Origin: Desulfomonilia bacterium
Lineage (GTDB): Bacteria; Desulfobacterota; Desulfomonilia; UBA1062
DNA length: 64,000 nt
NCBI GenBank assembly: GCA_036567785.1
Contig: DATCTV010000062.1
Coordinates: forward strand, 310,001-374,000
Direction of reading: 5' to 3'
In this document: positions 55,545 to 64,000 of the stretch, in pieces
How the letters are laid out: every line of letters starts with the position of its first letter
Position numbering within the stretch: the stretch's first letter is position 1
The notes under the pieces: generated by a model
What the model was told of the DNA's origin: nothing
Database searches by the model: none
Seen by the model: only the letters and a program-made list of their open reading frames with translations
Program-made: the position numbers and the translations under genes

Positions 55545-56545
55545 AAGAACGTTACCGCCTGTTTTCATTTCTTTCGGATATCGGCGGAATGAAAAATGCC
55601 CTGGGAGAGATGCGCGGGCTTTTCCTGCCTGAACAGCCTGTTCTGAACAGAGAAGCGTTCATCAGCGATATAAGGGATGCGTACGATGAAGAGTGGTTCA
55701 TACGCACCATCAAGGAAAAGGTCTCAACCCATCCTGAAAATGCAATGGAATACCCGTATTACGGTGAGCCGGTTTTTGTGGAGCCCCTCATCGGGTTTGT
55801 CCGGGGAGATGATCCGATATTTGAAAAATTCAGGGAGGTTATCGGACCGCACCATTTCACCCCCTGGGAAATCATGAAATGGCAGGCCGGAAAAAACGGT
55901 GTAGAACCTCCTGAGCCCTGTGATATCAGCGTGGTTTCTTTTGCCATGCCGTTTACCAGCATGACCAGAAGGGACAATGCATCTGCAAAGGAATGGACCT
56001 CGGAACGGTGGGCACAGAGCCGTCTGCTGGGTGAGATATTCAGCCAGACTTTTGTCCGCGAGATCGTGACACATCTAATGAGTCAAGGCATCCTTGCAGT
56101 TTCGCCGGACGTGACTCCAATGTTCAATAAGAAGCGTTATCCTAAAGTGGGATGGGCTTCCCCCTGGTCCCACAGGCATATCGCCTATGCAGCAGGACTC
56201 GGCACTTTCGGCATGAATGACTTCCTTATCACGGAGAAGGGAGCTGCACATCGTGTGGGCAGCTTTGTGGTCAACCTTAAGCTGAAGCCGAACCGTGAGC
56301 GCCCGGATGATATCCATGCCAACTGTCTTCACTATCAGGGAATAGACTGTCTGAAATGTGCGGCAAGGTGTCCTGTAAATGCCATAACCAGAGAGAATGC
56401 GCACGACAAGGAGGTCTGCTACAGGAAGGTCGCCGCTTCCTTGAAGCACTGCAACAGGAAATATCATATATTCATCTACGGGTGCGGACTTTGTTCCACG
56501 GGTGTCCCGTGTGAATCAGGCATTCCTGAACTGCTGCGACGGTAG
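55514..56545 (+). CDS. Double [4Fe-4S] ferredoxin-type protein (QueG/COG1600-like)
   Basis: 343 residues. The C-terminal 70 residues carry two Cys clusters: C-x2-C-x3-C-P-V-N-A-I, and C-G-L-C-S-T-G-V-P-C. The middle has G-L-G-T-F-G-M-N-D as in epoxyqueuosine reductases. QueG itself is cobalamin-dependent and reduces epoxyqueuosine; this member is divergent in its N-terminal 150 residues. It could be a QueG relative with other substrate. Its start lies 31 bases inside the Toprim gene. Confidence 0.8.
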   Translation: MAENTYRHRIKERYRLFSFLSDIGGMKNALGEMRGLFLPEQPVLNREAFISDIRDAYDEEWFIRTIKEKVSTHPENAMEYPYYGEPVFVEPLIGFVRGDDPIFEKFREVIGPHHFTPWEIMKWQAGKNGVEPPEPCDISVVSFAMPFTSMTRRDNASAKEWTSERWAQSRLLGEIFSQTFVREIVTHLMSQGILAVSPDVTPMFNKKRYPKVGWASPWSHRHIAYAAGLGTFGMNDFLITEKGAAHRVGSFVVNLKLKPNRERPDDIHANCLHYQGIDCLKCAARCPVNAITRENAHDKEVCYRKVAASLKHCNRKYHIFIYGCGLCSTGVPCESGIPELLRR

Positions 56546-56562
56546 GAAAAGTATCCGGCAAA

Positions 56563-57417
56563 TCACACAGAGCATGAGAACGCACGTCCTGCGAGCAGAG
56601 CTTTTCTCAAAGGTCGTATCTCAAGCCGTGAACGGTCGATGCCTTCGGCTATATCACATAGCTTTCTGATATTGTATCCAAGGGCAGCAGCCTTATCAAG
56701 TATACGTTCAAAGTCGGCTTTGAAGGCGCCGCCCTCTATCTCTGTATGTACTGGAAGAACCTGAGGCACACTGCTGCCGGCATTTTTTTCAAGTGCTGTG
56801 AGGACGCCGTCAGTTCCGACTTCTTCTATGCATGGAATGTTCGAGGGTATTTCAAGCAGGCCGTTTTCTTCAAAAATGAAAGGGACCTGCGCCCGTGTGC
56901 AACTGAGATATTTAAAGCCCCAGGCAGCGGCCTCTTTCAAGGCGGATGTGTTCATCATCCACCCGGGTGCTCCGAATGCACCTGGTGCGGTTCCGGTTGC
57001 GTCCATATAAGCGCCCACCATTTTTCTGAACCACTCGTGAATGCCTTTTCTGCCCATGATGCCGAGCCAGTCCTGCCACAGCCTGTGATCCCATGCATGG
57101 CAGGCGGTCTCATGGCCGAGTTCTGCTATCTGGCGTACTGCTTCGGGATTTGCGGATGCAATCATCGGGGCCTTGAGCAGCGTCCCGTAAAGGGCAGTTT
57201 CAATGCCGTATGTGCCTGGTGCGTTCGACTTGAGCATTTTCATGAAAAAACGCGGTCTGAACATCTGGATTATCGCAAGACCTGAACGGTCCGGCCCGAA
57301 GGTTACGAAAAAGCTCGCCTTGAGATTACGTTCTCCCAGTGTTTTAAGAAGAGACGGGAGACCGTCCCTGAAACCCCGGTAGGTATCTATATCTACTTTG
57401 AGAGCAAGTTCGGGCAT
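56563..57417 (-). CDS. arnD: 4-deoxy-4-formamido-L-arabinose-phosphoundecaprenol deformylase
   Basis: 284 residues of the polysaccharide deacetylase fold, with the D-I-D-T motif near residues 9-12, the metal histidines in H-E-T-A-C-H-A-W-D-H and the active-site region F-G-A-P-G-W. The overall pattern, including V-L-P-V-H-T-E-I-E-G near the end, fits ArnD. It removes the formyl group from undecaprenyl-phosphate-L-Ara4FN before transfer to lipid A. Last gene of the minus-strand arn operon, 121 bases after the ArnA decarboxylase gene. Only 17 bases separate it from the convergent Fe-S gene. Confidence 0.92.
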   Translation of the reverse strand: MPELALKVDIDTYRGFRDGLPSLLKTLGERNLKASFFVTFGPDRSGLAIIQMFRPRFFMKMLKSNAPGTYGIETALYGTLLKAPMIASANPEAVRQIAELGHETACHAWDHRLWQDWLGIMGRKGIHEWFRKMVGAYMDATGTAPGAFGAPGWMMNTSALKEAAAWGFKYLSCTRAQVPFIFEENGLLEIPSNIPCIEEVGTDGVLTALEKNAGSSVPQVLPVHTEIEGGAFKADFERILDKAAALGYNIRKLCDIAEGIDRSRLEIRPLRKALLAGRAFSCSV

Positions 57418-57538
57418 TTAAAATTCCTGAATATGAATCTGCAGATCGTCAGACTGCATGTAAACCGGTATCATCATATTTAAGTTATATCCGGTTTTCA
57501 TGCAGTCCCAATGCATCATGCCTTCTTTTTGTCGGATT

Positions 57539-58561
57539 CTAAAGTTCATCAAGAAACGCGTTCAAAGTGCGTTTGAGCGCATCATCAAGTTTGATCTTGG
57601 GGGACCAGCCCAGGATCTCCTTTGCCTTTTTGATTGAAGGCACCCTTGTCTGTATGTCCTGGTAGCTTTCTCCGTAGAATTTCTTTGCATCCTGTATGAC
57701 AATCTTGGAGAACTTCTTGTCTTTTTTGTGTGCCGGATGCTCCTTGAACATGACGAGCAGCTTTTCCGCCAGGTCTTTTATAGAGCAGTTGTTTGCGGGG
57801 TTTCCGATATTGAATATCTGGCCGGAAGCCTTGCCGCCTTCATTCCTGATAATTCGCATAAGGCAGTCTATGCCGTCGTCGATGTATGTGAAGGACCTGC
57901 TCTGTTTGCCGCCGTCCACCAGCACGATGGGTTCCTTATATACGAGAGATGCGATGAACTGTGTGACAACGCGAGAAGAGCCTTCCTTGGCTGTTTCTAA
58001 AGAATCAAGTCTCGGGCCGATCCAGTTGAAAGGCCTGAAGAGTGTGAAATCAAGCAGTCCCTTTTCGCCGTATGCCCAGATGACCCTGTCCATCAGCTGC
58101 TTTGAACATGAATAAATCCAGCGCTGCTTGTTGATCGGGCCGAGAATGAAATTGGATTCGTCCTCCTTGAATTCCTTGTCCGTGCACATGGCGTAGACCT
58201 CGGATGTTGAAGGGAATATCACGCGCTTTTTGTACTGTACGCACTGGCGTACTATCCTAAGATTCTCTTCGAAATCAAGCTGGAACACACCCAGCGGATT
58301 TTCCACATAAGTTTTCGGGGTGGCGATGGCGACCAGCGGAAGAACGGCATCGCACTTTTTTATGTGGTATTCTATCCATTCCTTGTTAATGGCTATGTCG
58401 CCCTCGACGAAATGGAAGCGGTTGTTGTCCAGTATGCCGGTCATTGCAAGCTTGTCGTCCCTCAAGTCCATTCCGTATACTTCCCAGTCCGTATCGCGCA
58501 TGATTGTCGCGCTTAAATGTGAACCGATGAAACCGTTTACGCCGATAATAAGTACTCTCAT
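57539..58561 (-). CDS. arnA_C: UDP-glucuronate decarboxylase (ArnA C-terminal half)
   Basis: 340-residue NAD-dependent epimerase-fold enzyme matching the C-terminal domain of enterobacterial ArnA. It shows G-V-N-G-F-I-G-S-H near residues 8-16, P-S-T-S-E-V-Y (Ser-Glu catalytic residues), Y-S-C-S-K (Tyr and Lys) and R-S-F-T-Y-I-D-D-G. It oxidises and decarboxylates UDP-glucuronate to the UDP-4-keto-pentose. In E. coli this domain is fused to the formyltransferase; here the two are separate genes overlapping by 4 bases. Confidence 0.92.
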   Translation of the reverse strand: MRVLIIGVNGFIGSHLSATIMRDTDWEVYGMDLRDDKLAMTGILDNNRFHFVEGDIAINKEWIEYHIKKCDAVLPLVAIATPKTYVENPLGVFQLDFEENLRIVRQCVQYKKRVIFPSTSEVYAMCTDKEFKEDESNFILGPINKQRWIYSCSKQLMDRVIWAYGEKGLLDFTLFRPFNWIGPRLDSLETAKEGSSRVVTQFIASLVYKEPIVLVDGGKQSRSFTYIDDGIDCLMRIIRNEGGKASGQIFNIGNPANNCSIKDLAEKLLVMFKEHPAHKKDKKFSKIVIQDAKKFYGESYQDIQTRVPSIKKAKEILGWSPKIKLDDALKRTLNAFLDEL

Positions 58562-59481
58562 GTCAATTTTTCTCCTTCATGATTTTTAAAGAACCGGTGG
58601 AGATCGTCTCCTGCCAGTGTTTTTCCGCCGATTTCTATCTCTATCGGAACTATCGAGCCTTTTCCTGAGCCGATAAGGAGGTTCTCTCCATATTCTATCC
58701 GGCCGGGCTCGGAAAAGGAGTTTTCAAGAATTGAGACCTTCCAGAATATGATTTTATCTTCACCGAGCATGGAATAGGCCCCGGGGTAGGGACGGGTTAC
58801 ACCTCTCACCAGATTGTATATCTGTAAGGCTTCCACGTTCCAGTCGATGCGGCCGTCTTCAGGTTTCCTTCCTCCGAAATATGAGCCTTTGCTAAGGTCC
58901 TGAGGAGTCTTCTTCACAACGCCTCGGGCCATATCGGGCAGGCATTCATCAAGCATGAGCGCTGCCTCGTTCTGTAGTTTTCCGAAGAGCGAATGGGCAG
59001 TATCGTCATGGGAGATTTCAACGCGCCTCTGCGCGACAATCGCCCCTGCGTCGGGTTTGACCTCCATTTCATGCAAAGTTACACCTGTCTCGGTTTCGCC
59101 CTTTATAATTACCCAGTTGACCGGGCAGCGGCCACGGAATTTCGGGAGCAGCGAGCCGTGCAGGTTATATGCACCGTATTTGGGAATAGAAAGGATATCG
59201 CCGGAAATCATATACCTGTAATAGAAGCTGAATATGTAATCCGGTTTCATGCCGATGATTTCGCTGATCCATTCCGGAGTGTTCGGACTTGTTGGTGTTA
59301 CAAAAGGTATGCCCTTATCGCGGCACAGTGACTTGACCGAAGAAAACCATACGTTCTCGTCAGGATTGTCCTCATGTGTGAATACCAGAGGGATTGAGAA
59401 GCCGTGCTCGATCAGCTTCGATATCCCTGTGACTCCCATGTTGTGGTAGGCAAAGACTATCGCCTTCATTCCGCTACGCAT
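58558..59481 (-). CDS. arnA_N: UDP-4-amino-4-deoxy-L-arabinose formyltransferase (ArnA N-terminal half)
   Basis: 307 residues (or 303 from the second Met at 59469) of the methionyl-tRNA formyltransferase fold. The catalytic [12 protein letters not shown] and the D-A-G-A-I motif are intact, matching the Asn-His-Asp triad of the ArnA N-terminal domain. It formylates UDP-L-Ara4N with 10-formyl-tetrahydrofolate. Split from its decarboxylase partner but in the same order as the fused protein. The intergenic stretch before the next gene, 59482-59634, is repeat-like. Confidence 0.92.
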   Translation of the reverse strand: MRSGMKAIVFAYHNMGVTGISKLIEHGFSIPLVFTHEDNPDENVWFSSVKSLCRDKGIPFVTPTSPNTPEWISEIIGMKPDYIFSFYYRYMISGDILSIPKYGAYNLHGSLLPKFRGRCPVNWVIIKGETETGVTLHEMEVKPDAGAIVAQRRVEISHDDTAHSLFGKLQNEAALMLDECLPDMARGVVKKTPQDLSKGSYFGGRKPEDGRIDWNVEALQIYNLVRGVTRPYPGAYSMLGEDKIIFWKVSILENSFSEPGRIEYGENLLIGSGKGSIVPIEIEIGGKTLAGDDLHRFFKNHEGEKLT

Positions 59482-59634
59482 TCAAGCGCCTCCATTGTCT
59501 TCTGTGTCGTTAGCTCCTCAAAAACGGGATCATGAGCATCCTGTTTCGCTCCTCGAGCCAAGCGTAGCGAAGGCGAAGAGACATACATGACTGTATGCCT
59601 GCGCAGCTCCCTCCCTGACTCCTCGGATTGATCT
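59482..59634. repeat. Repeat-like intergenic element inside the arn operon
   Basis: 153 bp between arnC and the formyltransferase gene in an otherwise tightly packed operon. It contains a small hairpin (CATACA at 59582-59587 and TGTATG at 59592-59597), GAGGAG/CTCCTC words at both sides and a string of GCGAAG-like words. This resembles the mobile intergenic repeats of some deltaproteobacteria. A short open frame across it (59466-59654) is not credible as a gene. Confidence 0.45.
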
Positions 59635-60570
59635 TTAATGCAAAGCGGAATCATGTATTCTCCTTATCGTATATGGAGGACGTTTCTTGACCTCCTTATA
59701 TATCCTGCCCACATATTCCCCCATGATGCCGAATGCAAGGAATTGTGCTCCTATGAAGAAGAACAGTACGGCAAACAGTGTGAATACGCCCTGCGCCGCC
59801 CAGTCTGCACCGAAATAAAACCTGGCCACAGCCAGCACTATACCCAGCGATGTACCTGCTATTGCCAGAATCAGGCCTGTATAAAGCAGGAGTTTAAGGG
59901 GAAAATCGGAAAATGAAGTAACAAGGTCGAACTGAAGCGATATGAGTTTTGCTATCGAATATTTGGATTCTCCTGCGAACCTCTCTTCATGCCCTACCTC
60001 GATCTCGGTCACCTTTTTTGCAAACGTCGTGGCAAGCGCAGGAATAAAGGTTGAATGCTCCTGGCTCTTTACCATCAGATCAACCACCTCGCGTCTGTAA
60101 GCCCTTAGCATGCATCCCCAGTCGCTAAGGTTCACGCCTGTGATTTTCCTTGCCCAGCCGTTTACTATCCTGCTCGGAAGCTTTCTGAATATCGAATCCT
60201 TGCGCGCATGTCTCACAGTGCCTACGACCTCAAACCCGCCTTCCTCCATGGTTGATACAAGCCTGGGGATTTCTTCGGGCGGGTTCTGCAGGTCTGCATC
60301 CATCGTTATGATTATCTCGCCCGTACAGCTTTCAAATCCTGCAAACACTGCAGAATGCTGACCGTAATTTCTCATGAGTTCGACTATCCTGATCTTTTCG
60401 CTGGCCCGGGCTTTTAGAATTTCAAGCGAATTGTCCGAACTGCCATCATCGACAAGCACGATCTCGTAATCCCTGTGCATGCCTTCCATTACCGGCACGA
60501 GCCTTTCAAAGAGCCTGTCAAGCCCCTTTTCCTCGTTGTAGACCGGAATAACCACAGATATCTTGTCCAC
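59635..60570 (-). CDS. arnC: Undecaprenyl-phosphate 4-deoxy-4-formamido-L-arabinose transferase
   Basis: 311-residue family 2 glycosyltransferase. The N-terminal domain has V-V-I-P-V-Y-N-E-E, L-V-D-D-G-S-S-D-N and D-A-D-L-Q-N-P-P; two C-terminal membrane helices follow (about 232-295). That build is shared by ArnC, DPM-like and GtrB enzymes. The arn neighbours make ArnC the best call. It moves L-Ara4FN from UDP to undecaprenyl phosphate at the inner membrane. It lies 1 base after the UPF0104 gene's stop. Confidence 0.9.
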   Translation of the reverse strand: MDKISVVIPVYNEEKGLDRLFERLVPVMEGMHRDYEIVLVDDGSSDNSLEILKARASEKIRIVELMRNYGQHSAVFAGFESCTGEIIITMDADLQNPPEEIPRLVSTMEEGGFEVVGTVRHARKDSIFRKLPSRIVNGWARKITGVNLSDWGCMLRAYRREVVDLMVKSQEHSTFIPALATTFAKKVTEIEVGHEERFAGESKYSIAKLISLQFDLVTSFSDFPLKLLLYTGLILAIAGTSLGIVLAVARFYFGADWAAQGVFTLFAVLFFFIGAQFLAFGIMGEYVGRIYKEVKKRPPYTIRRIHDSALH

Positions 60571-60571
60571 T

Positions 60572-61501
60572 TCAGCTGACCTCCCGGATATTTCCGTATA
60601 TATATTTCCTGTTTATGAAAAGCACAATACTGCCTATTCCTACCGCCAGCCACAGGGTAAATACCCTGGCCATGATGGTAGCTAACCCCGCCGCCTGCGC
60701 CGGCACCCCTTCATGCACGATAAGTCCCATGAGACCGGCATCCGTAACTATAAGCCCGCCTGGCAGCATGGAAATAACGCCTATCAGTGTGGAAAAACCG
60801 AATATGGCGGTAGATTTTATTATTCCCATATCGAAACCCAGTCCATTGAGGATTAGAGTAAGCGCCACGCCCTCGCTTGTCCATGCGATAAGCGTTATTG
60901 CAAATGAAGCGATAAGCGTTCTGAAACCGAAAAGGCCGAACATGTCATCGACAGCCTTTCTAAGGTCATCGGCCCTGTGTTTGAGAGATGGTATCTTTGC
61001 GAGAATATCTATGCAGAAACCGGAAAATTTCTGGTTCAGCGCCAGAAGCGGCAGCACACAGAGTATGAGAGCGGCCCACATCCCCTTTGCAAAGAGGCCT
61101 ACGGCAAGAAGAGATATTACACTCAGGCCTATCATGTCCATGTAAAGCTCAGCTGCGATAACCGGGGTCGATGAAATGAACGACCGGCCGGATAATTTCT
61201 TGAGCATCTGACTTTTTATCAGGAGGCCGATCTTGCCCGGCGTTGCGCTCATTGAAAGGCCTGAAACAAATATCACAAGGCTTTCTTTCAGGGTTGTCTC
61301 ATAACCCATTTTTTTAAGGTATATATGCCATCGTCCGAATTTGATCATGTCATTCATGAAACCGAAAAAGGCGATGAGCGGTATAAGATACCACGGGAAA
61401 TTCCTGAGCTCATTGCCCGCCTTCAACACATCACCCCACATGCCTATGCTTGTAAATGCGATTGCGGCAAGAATAATCGTGAAGATAAGGCCTTTCTTCA
61501 A
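60572..61501 (-). CDS. UPF0104/LPG-synthase-TM membrane protein, flippase-like
   Basis: 309 residues with about eight membrane helices. The S-M-S-A-T-P-G-K-I-G stretch near residues 87-96 and the P-G-G-L-I-V-T-D-A-G motif in a late helix are typical of the lysylphosphatidylglycerol synthase transmembrane (UPF0104) family. It sits between arnB and arnC, overlapping arnB by 4 bases. ArnE and ArnF, the small flippase subunits of enterobacteria, are not seen, so this protein may move undecaprenyl-phosphate-L-Ara4N across the membrane. That role is inferred. Confidence 0.85.
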   Translation of the reverse strand: MKKGLIFTIILAAIAFTSIGMWGDVLKAGNELRNFPWYLIPLIAFFGFMNDMIKFGRWHIYLKKMGYETTLKESLVIFVSGLSMSATPGKIGLLIKSQMLKKLSGRSFISSTPVIAAELYMDMIGLSVISLLAVGLFAKGMWAALILCVLPLLALNQKFSGFCIDILAKIPSLKHRADDLRKAVDDMFGLFGFRTLIASFAITLIAWTSEGVALTLILNGLGFDMGIIKSTAIFGFSTLIGVISMLPGGLIVTDAGLMGLIVHEGVPAQAAGLATIMARVFTLWLAVGIGSIVLFINRKYIYGNIREVS

Positions 61502-62619
61502 GCAAGAATCCTTTTTACCGCCCTGACAACGCTTATAACCTCTTCCTCGGTCATGGAAGGATATATCGGCAGGCTCAAAATTTTTTCTGAGGTATTTTCA
61601 GTAACGGGAAGGCTCGTTTCGCCGAACATGTCTTTGACGTATTTGAGGGTATGGCATGCTGGAAAATGAATGCCGTAGCCGATGTTCTCTTCGGCGAGGG
61701 CGGCCATGAATTCTCCGCGGCTCATGCTGGTGACCTTTACAACGAAAAGGTGCCAGGAGTGTTTGTGATCGTAGGAGGGGATACCGGGCAGGTCAATGCC
61801 CTTTATGTCTTTCATGCCTGCAAGGTAGGCATTTGCAATCTCGCTGCGTTTTTTTGTTATTATGCCGAGTTTTTTCATCTGGGCGATGCCTATTGCCGCC
61901 TGAACGTCGGTCATGTTGTATTTATAGCCCGGTTCCGTGATGTCATAGCTCGGGTCGGAACCTTTGCCGTAGCGTTTCCATGCGTCACGCTCTATGCCGT
62001 GGAACCTCAATATCCTGATACGCTTCATGAGTATTTCATCGCTTCCGGTTATCATGCCGCCTTCGGTTGTCGTTATGTTCTTGATAGGGTGGAATGAAAA
62101 GATCGCCAGATTTTTCGAACCTATATGTTTGCCCTTGTAATGTGTGTCTATGGCGTGCGCCGCATCTTCTATGATCGGGATATTTCCCGCAGCCGCCTCG
62201 ATTGCATCCATATCTGCCGGGGCACCTGCAAAATGTACTGGGATGATCGCTTTAGTCTTTTTTGTTATGAGACGTGCGATATCTTCTGGTTTCACCATAA
62301 GCGTGTCATAGTCGCAATCGGCAAAAACCGGCCTGGCTCCAGCAAGCGCTATCTGGTTTACGGTGGAAGCGAATGTCATGGAAGGGGTGATGACCTCGTC
62401 TCCGGCGCCTATTCCGAGCGCTTTGAGCGTAAGGTGCATGCCTGCAGTCGCCGAGACAAGGGCTATTCCTTCCCTGGCGCCGGTGAGAGAGGCGTATATT
62501 TCCTCGAATTCCTTGCATTTCGGGCCTGTAGTGATCCATCCGCTTCTAAGAACCTTCGTTACTTCCTCGATTTCTTCTTCGCCTATGAAAGGCCTGCTCA
62601 TGGGAATGAATTCGTTCAT
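61498..62619 (-). CDS. arnB: UDP-4-amino-4-deoxy-L-arabinose aminotransferase
   Basis: 373-residue PLP enzyme of the DegT/DnrJ/EryC1 family. It opens P-M-S-R-P-F-I-G-E-E-E, has S-A-T-A-G-M-H-L-T, E-D-A-A-H-A-I-D, and the PLP lysine in S-F-H-P-I-K-N-I-T-T-E-G-G (family). All fit ArnB. It gives UDP-L-Ara4N from UDP-4-keto-pentose with glutamate. Overlaps the arnT stop by 4 bases. Confidence 0.93.
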   Translation of the reverse strand: MNEFIPMSRPFIGEEEIEEVTKVLRSGWITTGPKCKEFEEIYASLTGAREGIALVSATAGMHLTLKALGIGAGDEVITPSMTFASTVNQIALAGARPVFADCDYDTLMVKPEDIARLITKKTKAIIPVHFAGAPADMDAIEAAAGNIPIIEDAAHAIDTHYKGKHIGSKNLAIFSFHPIKNITTTEGGMITGSDEILMKRIRILRFHGIERDAWKRYGKGSDPSYDITEPGYKYNMTDVQAAIGIAQMKKLGIITKKRSEIANAYLAGMKDIKGIDLPGIPSYDHKHSWHLFVVKVTSMSRGEFMAALAEENIGYGIHFPACHTLKYVKDMFGETSLPVTENTSEKILSLPIYPSMTEEEVISVVRAVKRILA

Positions 62620-64000
62620 TTTTCATCTCCTATTTCGTAGGCTATGCATTTGCCCACTTCATACAATTTATTCCAGCCGGGCTCTTTTACCTCATCATGG
62701 GCCAGGATAATCCCGTGAGTATTAAGTGCCCATCTTTTAGCCGGACCCTTTTCTGTAAACACAGTGTAAGGCTTATCCAGATAAAAGATTATCTTTGCGT
62801 CGTCAGATGAGAGGTATGAAACCTCCCTGTCCGTGCTCTTCAGCATATTGACCTCGGACCGTAGGTTTCCGGGCAGTTTCGAGACAAAGGGTACTATTCC
62901 TGCCGAATAGATAAGCCACACCGAAAGCAGACCGGCCATTACCGGAACCGGCTTTGTCCTTATGGAATAAAAGCCCGTGTATATACCGATAACAAGCAGC
63001 ATTGCGGCAACGGGCATGAGGTCCTTAACATTAGCCACAGGTATGAGACCGGGTTTTATTGTGAGGATGAAGACCGGTGCAATCAGACATAACGAGAACA
63101 GCAGGCCGGATATGCTGAAGAAAAGCCGGTATCCACTGGATGTGCCGGCGCTTTCAATCTCCGAAAGGAAAAAGCCAACAGTCATCGCTGCAAATGGAAG
63201 TGCAGGCAGTATGTAATATGACCTGCGCGAGCCGGATAAGGTGAAGAAAAGAAATATGCCTGCAAAGTAGAGCAGAACGGTTTTCATACCCTGATTAGTG
63301 AACCTTTTCTGGCGGAAGATATACACGAACACTGCGGGAAGGAGAATGGACCACGGAGCGAACAGGTCGAATATCCTGATGAAATATACATAGAAAGCGT
63401 CTTTATGATCAAAGGGCGAAAAGAACCTCACCACGTTTTCTTTCCATACAAGATCAAGCGGTTCCATTGAACCCGTTACGGCAGAAGCCAGTGCAGGGAT
63501 GGAAATAAATATCAGGAATCCGAATACTACTGCAGAAATGAAGATATGAGGCTTCGGAAACCATTTCCAGTCTTTCAGGACGAGCGATGCCAGAATTATG
63601 GCGAGTGCCGGTGCTCCCACTGCGGGCAGGCCTTTCAGGTTTGCACCCAGGCCTGTAATTGCCGCGAGAATAAAGAGCCATGCCTTGCCGGAATCATCCT
63701 TGTGTCTCAGAAAATACCATATGGCCAGCATGATGATGGCGGCATTTGACATCTCCACCTGAGCGTTCCTGCCCCAGAACATGAATCCGTAACTGCTCGC
63801 AAGCGCCATTATCGAAAGTATTCCCGCCTTTTTCCCGGCAAGTCTCGATGCGGTCGAATATGTGAGGATAAGCCAGATAACCGCCCAGATTACCGAGGGC
63901 ATGCGGGATGCCGCCTCTGTTACACCGTCCGTGATGTATCCGAAAGGTATGACCTGCCAGTATGATAAAATTGGTTTGTCCCAGTAGGGGTAGTTGCCTA
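62616..64000 (-). CDS. arnT: Lipid A aminoarabinose transferase-like (ArnT/GT39), N-terminus cut by window edge
   Basis: The frame is open from 62616 through the right edge; the visible part is about 461 residues, with a start codon beyond the window. At the edge it reads Y-P-Y-W-D-K-P-I-L-S-Y-W, the donor/lipid motif of the GT39 family (D-K-P-x-L-x-Y-W). A Met at 63902 is internal. About ten membrane helices are predicted, then a periplasmic tail. The family moves lipid-linked sugars to lipid A or proteins. The arn context supports ArnT. Confidence 0.88.
   Translation of the reverse strand, partial: GNYPYWDKPILSYWQVIPFGYITDGVTEAASRMPSVIWAVIWLILTYSTASRLAGKKAGILSIMALASSYGFMFWGRNAQVEMSNAAIIMLAIWYFLRHKDDSGKAWLFILAAITGLGANLKGLPAVGAPALAIILASLVLKDWKWFPKPHIFISAVVFGFLIFISIPALASAVTGSMEPLDLVWKENVVRFFSPFDHKDAFYVYFIRIFDLFAPWSILLPAVFVYIFRQKRFTNQGMKTVLLYFAGIFLFFTLSGSRRSYYILPALPFAAMTVGFFLSEIESAGTSSGYRLFFSISGLLFSLCLIAPVFILTIKPGLIPVANVKDLMPVAAMLLVIGIYTGFYSIRTKPVPVMAGLLSVWLIYSAGIVPFVSKLPGNLRSEVNMLKSTDREVSYLSSDDAKIIFYLDKPYTVFTEKGPAKRWALNTHGIILAHDEVKEPGWNKLYEVGKCIAYEIGDEK

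Noticed and set aside
59466-59654. 62-codon minus-strand frame between the formyltransferase gene and arnC
   Set aside because: It lies across a repeat-like stretch, with no ribosome site or homology pattern.

Overview
The window looks like the chromosome of an anaerobic Gram-negative bacterium of the Desulfobacterota (old Deltaproteobacteria), perhaps syntrophic or fermentative. This rests on gene content, not on any search. The signs are: a two-subunit oxygen-labile class I fumarase; a hybrid cluster protein (hcp) behind a site matching the HcpR operator of sulfate reducers; ETF with acyl-CoA dehydrogenase genes; many lipoproteins; a lipid A aminoarabinose (arn) operon; Hfq; C-terminal 'CFI-box' secretion tails; and a Cys4 tail domain that I associate with deltaproteobacterial signalling proteins. 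No phage, insertion sequence, integrase, CRISPR array or rRNA was seen.

Layout. 0-1.8 kb: serine hydrolase of the beta-lactamase fold, open to the left edge. 1.8-5.85 kb: accessory, AT-rich patch with a perfect inverted repeat, a BrnT/BrnA toxin-antitoxin pair and six poorly known small genes. 5.8-8.1 kb: SDR plus fumarase (minus strand). 8.3 kb: tRNA-Val(CAC). 8.4-11.5 kb: large secreted WG-repeat protein. 11.6-17.2 kb: etfBA facing away from a histidine phosphatase, acyl-CoA dehydrogenase, APH-like kinase and SDR cluster, which resembles a split ACAD10/11 or Lva 4-hydroxyacid pathway. 17.5-21.6 kb: periplasmic protein, hfq, ligA, acylphosphatase, small membrane protein. 21.8-25.7 kb: giant subtilase/FG-GAP protein. 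25.7-28.5 kb: metallo-hydrolase, isopropylmalate dehydrogenase-type enzyme, patatin lipoprotein. 28.5-32.6 kb: polar amino-acid ABC importer whose permease carries a periplasmic TPR domain, then an M20 peptidase lipoprotein. 32.7-36.4 kb: two small lipoproteins, a membrane sensor-like protein, acyl-CoA synthetase. 36.4-38.5 kb: cupin-hcp operon.

38.6-45.5 kb is housekeeping: dCMP deaminase, dCTP deaminase-type protein, two adjacent NDK-family genes, a tRNA methyltransferase-like gene, tig-clpP-clpX and HU. 45.5-52 kb: tRNA-Val(TAC), tRNA-Asp(GTC), a PP-loop enzyme, DUF2065, queA-tgt-yajC-secD-secF. 52-56.5 kb: fibronectin/CFI-box protein, DUF1566 lipoprotein, a primase-like CHC2/Toprim protein with a degenerate metal site, and a double [4Fe-4S] QueG-like protein. 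56.5-64 kb: minus-strand arn operon (arnT, arnB, UPF0104 flippase-like, arnC, ArnA formyltransferase, ArnA decarboxylase, arnD), running off the right edge.

The best candidates for something new are the TPR-permease fusion, the split kinase/ACAD module, the degenerate Toprim/Fe-S pair, the arn operon with a UPF0104 membrane protein where ArnE/F would be expected, and the unassigned small-gene island at 2.8-5.4 kb.
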